NCBI RefSeq assembly: GCF_030064125.1 | Contig: NZ_CP125957.1 | Location: 6,351,001-6,415,000, forward strand | Direction: 5' to 3' | Source of the DNA: Pseudomonas sp. G2-4 | Lineage (GTDB): Bacteria; Pseudomonadota; Gammaproteobacteria; Pseudomonadales; Pseudomonadaceae | DNA: 64,000 bases | Shown: positions 37,233 through 44,635 of the stretch, piece by piece | Numbering within the stretch: the first letter of the stretch is position 1 | Layout: the number at the start of each line of letters is the position of its first letter | Made by a program: the position numbers and the translations under genes | Notes under the pieces: generated by a model | The model's input: the letters and a program-made list of their open reading frames with translations, nothing else | Told to the model about the DNA's origin: nothing | Database searches by the model: none

Positions 37233-37496
37233 TCAGATAGCCGTTCCGCGGTTCGTTCCTGGTTGGACAATCAACAACTCGTCCAGCTCGCGCTTTCTGC
37301 AACGCGCCACAAACGGTACCGCTGCATCCGGGTCGCGCCTGAACAACTCAAAGGTCGCACGGTCGATTTCATAGTATTCCTCGTAGTCGGCCAGGCCGTT
37401 GCTGACCGGTATGGACACGTAGAAGCGACCCGAATCCTGTTCGATGCCCACGGAGAACATGTGTTCGCGACTGACCAGAACATCTTGAAATTTCAT
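37233..37496 (-). CDS. Probable immunity protein for the Tse6-like effector
   Basis: An 87-residue cytosolic protein (MKFQDVLVSREHMFSVGIEQ, then YEEYYEIDRATFELFRRDPD). The ATG at 37496 follows GAGGTAGG at a good distance; the longer frame upstream is not needed. It starts 19 bases after the effector stop on the same strand, the usual place for the cognate immunity gene. No signal peptide is seen, which fits a toxin acting in the cytosol. A truncated copy lies at 36470-36589. The role is inferred from position and size. Confidence 0.7.
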   Translation of the reverse strand: MKFQDVLVSREHMFSVGIEQDSGRFYVSIPVSNGLADYEEYYEIDRATFELFRRDPDAAVPFVARCRKRELDELLIVQPGTNRGTAI

Positions 37497-37515
37497 GACT
37501 TGCCTACCTCTACCG

Positions 37516-38781
37516 TCATAATGGCGTCCAACTGAAGTCTTTGGGCAAAATGCCCCCGGCATCGATGACCGCCTCGCTGGCACCCGTCGGCAACTTACCG
37601 CCAGGAATCCAGAATTCGTTGGCGCCGGCCTCGTTACCTGAAGGAATCCGCAGGTTCATGTCTTTAGGCGCGGGGATATCGACCCGCACAAGGGTACTAC
37701 TTTCCAGGGTATTTTCTGGAAGCCCAAGCGCCTTCTCCAATGCCCTCTTATCGCCCTTGGCATTGGCGACCAATTGATCGGCTTCAGCTTTGGGCATCAG
37801 GAACGTCGTGCCGTCGCGCTGGGCGATGCCGTACTTGTCCAGGTTGTTCTTTGTGGTGAAGCGTGAGGCACCGTTCTCGAATTGAGCCAGGTGTTCTTTC
37901 ACATATTGGGGTGACAAGTATGTGTCGGCATCGGGTCGAGATCCCTTCGGCATGGCCAGGATATCGGCCTCGGTCACGCCAGGCTTGTACTTGGGGGGCG
38001 GCAGTTCGGCAGGCTTGGCCGCCTTCGCCATTTTCGGGCTCAGCCCCAGCATTGCCATGCCGGCTACACCTTGCAGCAGGTCCCGGTAGCCTGGCCCCAG
38101 ACGATCGCCCAAATCGCCCAGAAGCTCCATGGCCCCAAAAATCAGACCGCCCACCACCACGAACTCGACGAGAACGGCGATACCCGCCATGGCGGCCATC
38201 ACCAATGCCGCACCCGCCGCCAACAACCCCAGCGCTTGCAAGCCGGTGTGCATCCACCCTTCAAGGTCCAGGACAAACGCCACCGCAACCGTCGGCCCAC
38301 CAATAAACGTATTGGGGCTGCCGGTCTTGATGTGCGCGCCGCAGACCATTTTGCTGTGCAAGCGCGCCGCGGGTTTGCCGTTGATGAAGACCGTGGCGCT
38401 GCCTTCGGCGATCAGCACTGGAAAGGGCCAGATCGGATGGTTCATCGGCAGCCCAGTGCAGGAAGATGAAGTGTCTTCACCCGCCCTCATGGCATTGCGG
38501 CTGTTGATGTATACGTTGAAGCTGCCCATGATCAACGCCCCCGTGGTGGGCTCGGGCAGGTTGAAAATGGTGGAGAGGCCCTTGACGATCTGGAACATCG
38601 ACAAGCCGCCGGCGGCAATCGAGCCCGCCATGATGGCCAGCGCCACGCCGCCCGTGGCGACCGTCGCGGCGACGACCGCAGCGCCGATCAAGGCCCCGGC
38701 CACGGCACCGGCGACCATCGCGGCCAACCCGAACCCGTGGGCTATTTCGTCACCCAAACGTGCTGCTGCCTGTGCATCCAT
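37516..38781 (-). CDS. Tse6-like prePAAR/PAAR effector with unassigned toxin domain
   Basis: A 421-residue T6SS effector. The prePAAR motif AARLGDEIAH (residues 6-15, matching AARxxDxxxH) is followed by a hydrophobic membrane region (about 19-60), a PAAR domain (about 70-165, with PMNHPIWPFP, VFINGKPAARLHSKMVCGAH and GSPNTFIGG), a second membrane region (about 175-225) and a C-terminal domain (about 250-421: GTTFLMPKAEADQLV, then RIPSGNEAGANEFWIPGG). The first 240 residues follow P. aeruginosa Tse6 closely; the toxin tip does not look like the Tse6 NADase. The ATG at 38781 gives the usual MDAQAAARLGDE start. Confidence 0.85.
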   Translation of the reverse strand: MDAQAAARLGDEIAHGFGLAAMVAGAVAGALIGAAVVAATVATGGVALAIMAGSIAAGGLSMFQIVKGLSTIFNLPEPTTGALIMGSFNVYINSRNAMRAGEDTSSSCTGLPMNHPIWPFPVLIAEGSATVFINGKPAARLHSKMVCGAHIKTGSPNTFIGGPTVAVAFVLDLEGWMHTGLQALGLLAAGAALVMAAMAGIAVLVEFVVVGGLIFGAMELLGDLGDRLGPGYRDLLQGVAGMAMLGLSPKMAKAAKPAELPPPKYKPGVTEADILAMPKGSRPDADTYLSPQYVKEHLAQFENGASRFTTKNNLDKYGIAQRDGTTFLMPKAEADQLVANAKGDKRALEKALGLPENTLESSTLVRVDIPAPKDMNLRIPSGNEAGANEFWIPGGKLPTGASEAVIDAGGILPKDFSWTPL

Positions 38782-38835
38782 TGCGCGCATCTACCTGACT
38801 GAAGTGTATGACTGCTCAGTGGGACGTATGGATGC

Positions 38836-39270
38836 TCAGATGACGGGAGGCTGTGGCTTGAACGAATGCATCGCCACCTTCCAGGCCGGCTCGTGATAGG
38901 CGAAATCGTTCGGTGTGGTGGTCAAGGTGGTGATCAGCACGGCCGGCTTACACTCGATGAATACTTGGCGCAGCATCAGGTCGCGCCCCTCGCGTTGCCA
39001 GGTGTAGTCCAGCAACGTGGCGGTGTGCCCGTGCAGTACGGTGTCCCAGCGCTGAACCAGTTTGAAGCCCGGCAGTTGCTGCTCCGCACTCTTGAGTTGG
39101 CGGTCCACGTACTCTGCAAAGGGAGCGCCGCCCTGGGAGGCATCGCGACTGATCACGAAACTGGCTTCTTTAGCAGAGCCCACTGCCGGCAGCTTGAAAA
39201 TATTGATGCTCTGGTCCTGCCAGGTATCGGGGATGTCGAGATCGGCTTCTTGAATACGGTAGGAGGTCAC
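38836..39270 (-). CDS. eagT6: EagT6-like DUF1795 effector chaperone
   Basis: A 144-residue DUF1795/DcrB-fold protein (MTSYRIQEADLDIPDTWQDQ, then DYTWQREGRDLMLRQVFIE). Eag chaperones bind the prePAAR region and shield the membrane segments of PAAR effectors before loading on VgrG. It lies 54 bases upstream of the Tse6-like effector on the same strand, which is the standard pairing, and downstream of vgrG. It corresponds to PA0094 in P. aeruginosa. Confidence 0.9.
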   Translation of the reverse strand: MTSYRIQEADLDIPDTWQDQSINIFKLPAVGSAKEASFVISRDASQGGAPFAEYVDRQLKSAEQQLPGFKLVQRWDTVLHGHTATLLDYTWQREGRDLMLRQVFIECKPAVLITTLTTTPNDFAYHEPAWKVAMHSFKPQPPVI

Positions 39271-39932
39271 AGTAATCGCTTTCCATAGACGTGGGGTGGC
39301 GCTCGAAGGAACGAATATTCAAGTAATGCTGGGGAACAATCAAGAACCAGGCTTCTCTCTCTCAAGTAACAAACCAGATTATGAGGACCGCGTCACCACT
39401 CTAGCGTCCTGTATGAGGTGGCGAAGCGTTAGGGAGGCTGGTGGCTGGGACAGTCCGTGCCGACCCTGGGTAACAAACGCCCGGCCGATTGCCTCAAGAC
39501 CCCGAAATTGATCAAGCGCCTGAGAATGGCCTTGATGAGCATGCCGCAACCCATCAGCAGAAGAACGAATGCTGGATAACGCTGAGCCCCCTGTGGCGAG
39601 GGAGCTTGCTCCCGCTGGGCTGCGCAGCAGCCCCAAAAAGGCCGACAAAATCCTACAGAAAAAACGCTGCACCACCGGGCGAGAGCACGCTTGCTCGCCA
39701 CGAATCCCGGGCATCACGAAGCCTTGTTTATTCTTCCTCCGCCACGCTTCCACCAAGCTACGAATCCTTGCGCCATTGCCTACAACTACGCCAGAATCCG
39801 CCCGCTTGTGCGCCTTGTCCCCGGCCTCTATCGTTTCCCTGCCACTGCCCATCAGTGGTCGGGTTTAGTAGCCCGGTTAGTCATCTACGGTTGCATGAGT
39901 GTCATTCAGTCAGGCTTTCGCCTGCACTTGAT
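39271..39932. other. Non-coding stretch with REP fragments
   Basis: No supported gene in about 660 bases. It holds a single type B REP unit at about 39588-39640 (CTGTGGCGAGGGAGCTTGCT, then GGGCTGCGCAGCAGCCCC) and a degenerate REP-like hairpin at about 39678-39701 (GGCGAGAGCACGCTTGCTCGCC). The right part (CGGGTTTAGTAGCCCG, 39860-39875) begins the leader of the next gene. Short open frames here have no ribosome sites or recognisable protein character. Confidence 0.6.
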
Positions 39933-40048
39933 GGTGGCTGTGCGCAAGGCGCCTTCGGGCGCGCCGGGTTTGGTGACTTCACCGGTCTACTAACTTGCGC
40001 ACAGCTGCCTCCTTTCGTTTAGTAGCGAGACGGTTGCGGCCCTACTAA
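39933..40048 (+). promoter_or_regulatory. Structured 5' leader (copy 2)
   Basis: GGTGGCTGTGCGCAAG (39933-39948) pairs over 16 positions with CTTGCGCACAGCTGCC (39994-40009), two of them G-U. Inside are a GCGCC-TTCG-GGCGC hairpin (39949-39962) and a second hairpin (GGTG-ACTT-CACC, about 39972-39983, flanked by CCGG). Downstream, TTAGTAG (40019-40025) can pair either with CTACTAA at 39987-39993 or with CTACTAA at 40042-40048, the latter next to the ribosome site AGGAAG. The helix differs from copy 1 by compensatory changes. Regulation is inferred. Confidence 0.6.
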
Positions 40049-40061
40049 CAGGAAGTCCCAA

Positions 40062-40427
40062 ATGTTCAAAGTTACTCCAAACCCTCCGGAAACGGAGCAA
40101 GCTTCCCCGCAAACAAAATCCAAATCCAGAATCAAAAAACTCGACGAAGCTGCCGAGCGTGCTCTCGATTTCTATCTGTCGCCAAAACCGGCAAATCCCG
40201 AAGACACAACCAAACCAGGCCAGCTATTCACCGTCGTAAAAGATATCGACAATGAAAGCCTCCTCGCCAACCTCAGCGAAACCCTGGCTTCAGCCGATGC
40301 GATGGTCGGCGACCTGGCCTTCGAGTTGGAGGGCTCACGCCGCCACATCGCCCTCGGCGTCCAGCAACTGATCGAACTGAGCTCACTGCTGGCAAACCGA
40401 GCACTGGATAACGTCGACCCACGCTAG
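40062..40427 (+). CDS. DUF6124/DUF3077-type small protein, copy 2
   Basis: A 121-residue paralogue of the gene at 4601. Shared segments are MFKVTPNPP, KLDEAAERALDFYLSP, a linker with PGQLFTVVKDID, NESLLANLSETL and a helical end (SRRHIALGVQQLIEL). The ribosome site AGGAAG lies 6 bases before the ATG. No signal peptide or membrane segment is present. The two copies, both on the plus strand, bracket the first T6SS and its effector island. Function unknown. Confidence 0.75.
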   Translation: MFKVTPNPPETEQASPQTKSKSRIKKLDEAAERALDFYLSPKPANPEDTTKPGQLFTVVKDIDNESLLANLSETLASADAMVGDLAFELEGSRRHIALGVQQLIELSSLLANRALDNVDPR

Positions 40428-40443
40428 CCGCTACACCACCAAC

Positions 40444-40578
40444 CCCGTGGCGAGGGAGCTTGCTCCCGCTGGGCTGCGCAGCAGCCCCAAAAAAGGCCGG
40501 CGCATTCAACCAGGCAGACCGCATCAACCGGTCTACGACGGCTGCGCCGCCGAGCGGGAGCAAGCTCCCTCGCCACGG
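40444..40578. repeat. REP pair (type B)
   Basis: Arms CCCGTGGCGAGGGAGCTTGC (from 40444) and GCAAGCTCCCTCGCCACGG (to 40578) enclose a GGGCTGCGCAGCAGCCCC hairpin and about 60 bases of unique sequence. It lies after the second DUF6124-type gene, before the convergent methyltransferase. Confidence 0.88.
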
Positions 40579-40674
40579 ACCGCGTACACCTTGAGGTCGA
40601 GTATGTATGCACTGGCGCCTTCGCGAGCAGGCTCGCTGACAGAGGATTGTTTGTCAGAGCATAGAGCCGTCGCC

Positions 40675-41391
40675 TCACCCCGTTTTACACGTCAACCAAG
40701 CACTCCAGAACAGGCTGCTGAAAAACCGCGTGGCATCGCCGAACCCAGCCTCATGCAACAACTGTTGAACCGCCGCCTCGGAGTGTGGCGGGTCAGCGCC
40801 CTGCAGGATTTTCCCAAGCTTGGCCTTCACTTCATCCGCACTCGCGCCATGCTGCCGCCAGCGTTGCCCCCAGGCGGCGAGCAATAACGGTTGGCTGCTA
40901 TAAGCGTATTGATTGCCTGCCACGATCAGCGGCGCACCGGGTTTGAGATGGGCCCCAATGGCTCGAAAAATCTGTCGCTTGGCCTCGTCGCCTTCAAGGT
41001 GATGGAAGACACCGATCAACGTCGCCGCGTCGTATGACGCGTCTGCCGCCAAGTCCTCAACAGTCCCAAGGTGCAGGCGCGTTCTTTCGAGCAAATGGTG
41101 GGCCTCCAACTGCTGCTTCGCGGCCTCCAGCATCGGCTCGGAGGGGTCAACCGCCGTGAAACGCCAACCGGGCTCCAGCGAGGCCATCGCAATGATCTCC
41201 TGCGCCGTACCGCCAGCGCCCACCACCAGGATGTTCGCCGAGCGTGCCGGGCCGAGGCTTGCCGCCAACATGCACGCCGCCAAGTCCTGGCAGGCGTCAT
41301 ACCCGGCCAGGGCGATTCGGCTCTGGCGTGCGTACTCGTTGGCTCGTGACGTATCAAATTTTTCAGCTGAAGTGCGAGGGGATGATTTCAA
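40675..41391 (-). CDS. Class I SAM-dependent methyltransferase
   Basis: A 238-residue methyltransferase. Motif I is ILVVGAGGTAQEI, with an acidic end to the next strand (FTAVDPSEPML), then ATLIGVFHHLEGDEAKRQIF and LKPGAPLIVAG, the usual order in this fold. The start is TTG at 41391 with GGAG about 9 bases upstream. It follows a tRNA-methyltransferase-like or small-molecule type, but the substrate cannot be read from the sequence. It is a single gene between the two T6SS loci and is not an obvious part of either. Confidence 0.8.
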   Translation of the reverse strand: MKSSPRTSAEKFDTSRANEYARQSRIALAGYDACQDLAACMLAASLGPARSANILVVGAGGTAQEIIAMASLEPGWRFTAVDPSEPMLEAAKQQLEAHHLLERTRLHLGTVEDLAADASYDAATLIGVFHHLEGDEAKRQIFRAIGAHLKPGAPLIVAGNQYAYSSQPLLLAAWGQRWRQHGASADEVKAKLGKILQGADPPHSEAAVQQLLHEAGFGDATRFFSSLFWSAWLTCKTG

Positions 41392-41709
41392 GGCGGTTCT
41401 CCGTGTCCTTGAATCAAGCTACGTCAGCCGTTTCGATAAGAAAAATTCATTAATTTTATGTGCTGTATTCCCATCAGGAATGTGGGATTGAAGCTCAAGC
41501 GGTGTTTGCTGCCTGCAACGCCTGGGCTGGATAACCGTGGACCCGCAATCACCGCCACGCCTCCAACCTTTGGCGAGGGAGCCCCCGCTTGTTATAAAAA
41601 CGCGAGGGGATGGCCACCTCAAAAAATCTTCTGCGCGGCTCGGTCGCAGACAGTGATTCTATGAGCTATACCACAGTGCCATCAGCCCCATGCAAAGGAG
41701 CCACGCGCC
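41392..41709. other. Intergenic region before the lipoprotein gene
   Basis: About 318 bases without a supported gene. A degenerate type B REP-like fragment (GGCGAGGGAGCCCCCGC) lies near 41570. The region must hold the promoter of the lipoprotein gene and of the divergent methyltransferase; I could not assign boxes with confidence. Confidence 0.5.
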
Positions 41710-42909
41710 ATGAAGGAGACTTTATTAGCTTTAATAATTATGTCTATCGCCGGATGCGCCAACCTGAACAGTATCTATCGAACATTCAATGTTTCTGATG
41801 GGGAAAGCACCATGGTTGATATTCGGCAGAGAGCCATACTCGTGGCCCCCAACGAAACCATCACCAAACAATACAACACGAACGGAGCGGTCATTGGGGA
41901 GGAGCACAAAAAGAATGGGGTGTTTGTATGTGCAGAACCCAGCCCCGATGCAATGGCCTCCTTGGCATATGAATTGGCAGCCAAAGGGGGTTATCCAGGT
42001 AAGGCAAGCGGAGAGCTAGCTTTCGCCATGCAAGATGGAGCCGCGTTTACGGGCATTCGCACACAAAGCATCCAGTTACTACGTGACTTTGGGTATCGGT
42101 TGTGTGAGAGCTACATGTCTGGCGCTATAAGCGCCCCTCAATATGATCTACTCATGAGGCGATTCCAAAAAAACACGGTGGCGCTATTGGCGATTGAGCA
42201 GCTTACCGGAACGATAAAAGCTCCTCCGATAGCCTTGACTACGAGTGGACGGGCTGAAGCTACAAAATCACTTTCCGAGCAAAGGGCCGAAAGAGAGAAG
42301 GTCAGCGATAGGGTTACTGCACTGGAAGCTGAGAAGAAGGCTCTGGAGAAGAAAATCAGTGATGCAAAAAAAGCAGATGCCAACGCTGATACTTCGGAAA
42401 TGGATCAGGAGGTGTCTGGTTTAGCGGAAAAAATTACAAACCTGAAGGACGATAGAAACATTATCGACAAGGCCATTGCCGAAACGAAAGGCGTGCTTGT
42501 TGATGGAGAAACAAAGGTAAAAATAGAAACCACTGGAGTGGGCGGCCAACGATCAGATGCCCACCTGCAACAAATAGCAACAACGGTCGAGGGCATTGTT
42601 AACAACATTGTGCTTGCCGATGATGAGCAGCAATTGTGTATGTCCGCCCTTTTATTGCCAAACCCGAATGAAGGCCAGAAAAAATTCTCGGCTTGGTGCG
42701 TCAAGGTAATGGACACGCAGGCTGCAGCCCGGGAGGCCTTAATGAAAAATGTAACAGTCCGAACTGACCAGGCACTGGAGGTTTTGAAGGGCACAGCCAG
42801 CGCGGCAAAAAAAGAACAAGCAAACAAGGAGCTTAGCGAGCTTCAAAAGGCGTCAGAAGGACTTAGGAGAGGGCCTGGGCTATACAGCACAGCCTTTGAG
42901 AAAATGTAG
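41710..42909 (+). CDS. Coiled-coil lipoprotein of unknown function
   Basis: A 399-residue predicted lipoprotein: short signal ending SIAGC (Cys16). Residues 74-165 contain VCAEPSPDAMASLAYELA, GIRTQSIQLLRDFGYRLCES and VALLAIEQLTG, a pattern I recall from uncharacterised bacterial lipoproteins. Residues about 185-262 form a charged coiled coil (KVSDRVTALEAEKKALEKKI). AAGGAG lies 9 bases before the ATG. The gene has much lower G+C than its neighbours and sits between the two T6SS loci, convergent with the stk gene. A link to secretion is not shown by the sequence. Confidence 0.75.
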   Translation: MKETLLALIIMSIAGCANLNSIYRTFNVSDGESTMVDIRQRAILVAPNETITKQYNTNGAVIGEEHKKNGVFVCAEPSPDAMASLAYELAAKGGYPGKASGELAFAMQDGAAFTGIRTQSIQLLRDFGYRLCESYMSGAISAPQYDLLMRRFQKNTVALLAIEQLTGTIKAPPIALTTSGRAEATKSLSEQRAEREKVSDRVTALEAEKKALEKKISDAKKADANADTSEMDQEVSGLAEKITNLKDDRNIIDKAIAETKGVLVDGETKVKIETTGVGGQRSDAHLQQIATTVEGIVNNIVLADDEQQLCMSALLLPNPNEGQKKFSAWCVKVMDTQAAAREALMKNVTVRTDQALEVLKGTASAAKKEQANKELSELQKASEGLRRGPGLYSTAFEKM

Positions 42910-42976
42910 TTATTGTGTGCCTGTCGATATATTCCGGCGGGCGCGGGTAGAGGAAGGACCATACATCTGTAAGTCT

Positions 42977-43909
42977 TTACCACCAGGACGATACGCCGCC
43001 CAATGCATCACGCAACTGAGTCGCACTGATGCGACGCCGTTCCGGATCAAACGCCAGCGCCATGCGCAGCGCTGCCCAGCAACGTTTGGGCAGATTGCCC
43101 GGCGCCTTGAGTGGGCGCGCCAACCGGGCATTGCGCGCCTGGTTTGCAGGCAAACGACCGAACGGATGCTTGCCGCTCGCCAGTTCATACAACACGCAAG
43201 CCACGCCATAGACATCGGCAGCCGCTGACAACGGCGCGCCTTCGAGCAACTCCGGGGCAGCGTAGCCAGGGGTCCAGGCGTTGAGGTGTTTGCGGTCGAG
43301 GTTTGGCAGGCGCTTCAAAGGACCTTCCAGCGCCAGGCCCAAACCAAAATCGAACAGACGTACACCGTCTTCGCTGAGCATGACATTGCTGGGCTTCACG
43401 TCGCCGTGCAGCACGCCCCGGCCATGGACATACGCCAGGGCATCGAGCAGCGGCACGGCGATAGCCTTCAGTTCGCGCCAAGGCAACCCGAGGGGCCGCT
43501 CGCAGAGCAGTTTGTCCAGGGTCAGGCCGCGCATCAGCTCCATGGTGATGAAGGTCCGTCGGTGGGCGGCGTCCACTTCAAAGGAGTACGGCCGCAGCAC
43601 ATTCGGATGATGCAATCGCCGCATGAGAGCGAACTCACTGTAGAGCAGCGCACTGGCGTCGGGAGACTCGTCGAATGCCTCGCTGAGCATTTTCAAGGCA
43701 ACGTACGGATCGGGATCGCCGTATTGTTCGTGCAGCAGATCCCGTGCGCGGTAGACAACGCCCATGCCGCCCGCTCCGAGCAGGCGTTCGAGGTGGTAGC
43801 GGCCGGCGAGTAGTTCCGGGATTTCGTTGGTGCAGTGCGGGTTCTGTGTCGCGGCGGGCAATGCGCTGGCGAAGGTGGAATAGGTCGAGTGGCTACCGTC
43901 CTCACTCAC
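42977..43909 (-). CDS. stk1: Stk1-type Ser/Thr kinase of the second T6SS
   Basis: A 310-residue kinase: Gly loop LLGAGGMGVVYRARD (44-58), Lys73, catalytic HGDVKPSNV (168-176), DFG at 187-189. The catalytic loop has HGD where PpkA has HRD, so activation-loop control is probably different. There is no membrane segment and no VWA domain, unlike PpkA at 10258. The start is GTG at 43909, overlapping the true stop of pppA (GTGA). It is last in the HSI-II-type operon, matching stk1 (PA1671). Confidence 0.92.
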   Translation of the reverse strand: MSEDGSHSTYSTFASALPAATQNPHCTNEIPELLAGRYHLERLLGAGGMGVVYRARDLLHEQYGDPDPYVALKMLSEAFDESPDASALLYSEFALMRRLHHPNVLRPYSFEVDAAHRRTFITMELMRGLTLDKLLCERPLGLPWRELKAIAVPLLDALAYVHGRGVLHGDVKPSNVMLSEDGVRLFDFGLGLALEGPLKRLPNLDRKHLNAWTPGYAAPELLEGAPLSAAADVYGVACVLYELASGKHPFGRLPANQARNARLARPLKAPGNLPKRCWAALRMALAFDPERRRISATQLRDALGGVSSWW

Positions 43910-44635
43910 AGGCGAATGACCACCGCCGTCAGGTTATCTCCTGCCGTGCCTCGCAAAACACCCTCGAAAAGACGTTCTAGCACCAGGCGTGGTGAAGCCC
44001 GGCTCAATGCATCACCAAGATGCTTCGCCACTAAGGTCCTGATACAAACCGTCACTGCACAACAAAAAGGTGTCGCCGGGATGAACGTCCAGCTCCAGTA
44101 CTTCCAGCGTCAGCTCTTGCGCGGCGCCCACCGCACGGGTCAGTGCCCTGGCCGCAGGATGGGCACGGGCCTGGTCGATGTTCATGTTTTGCTGGTCGAT
44201 CAGTCGCTGTTGCAGTGAGTGATCCCTGGACAACTGATACAACCGCCGACCGCGCCACAAGTAGCAGCGACTGTCGCCTGCCCAGATGCAGGCTCCGCGA
44301 TTGCCCTCCAACAACAGCGCCACCACAGTGCTGCCCATGATCCCGGAGTCGCGTCCGGCATTGACGGTCAGTTCCTGGCTCAGCCGTCGATTGGTCCAGC
44401 GCAGACACTGGCGCACCGCTTTCGATCGCTCGACAAGGCCTGGGTAGAGCGGCAACTCTGCCAAGTTGGCTACGACCAGCTGACTGGCGATATCACCCCC
44501 AGCATGTCCGCCCATTCCGTCGGCGACCACCCACAGTCCCTGTTGCGGACATTCGAGAAACGCGTCCTCGTTCCGTGATCGAACCTTGCCTGGGTCCGTA
44601 CGTGCCGCACTGCGCCAGGGGACAGCGTCGCGCAT
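43906..44635 (-). pseudogene. stp1: pppA/stp1 phosphatase gene with a +1 frameshift
   Basis: A PP2C phosphatase gene matching stp1 of HSI-II. The first 207 residues carry RNEDAF, VADGMGGHAGGD, GDSRCY, SRDHS and CSDGLYQDLSGEA, then hit TGA at 44012-44014. In the +1 frame the protein continues LGDALSRASPRLVLERLFEG and ends GTAGDNLTAVVIRL at TGA 43906-43908, overlapping the kinase start by 4 bases. The whole span is 730 bases, one more than a multiple of three, consistent with one inserted base near 44017-44020. The truncated protein lacks the final metal-binding Asp (GDN), so it should be inactive unless the shift is a sequence error. Confidence 0.88.

Noticed and set aside
39296..39511. 71-codon open frame after the Eag chaperone gene
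   Set aside because: No ribosome site, no protein-like composition, and it lies in a repeat-bearing non-coding stretch.
44005..44025. Programmed ribosomal frameshift in pppA
   Set aside because: The sequence GCATCTTGGTGA has no known slippery heptamer or prfB-like CTTTGA signal, and the pppA of the first cluster is a single frame; mutation or sequence error is simpler.
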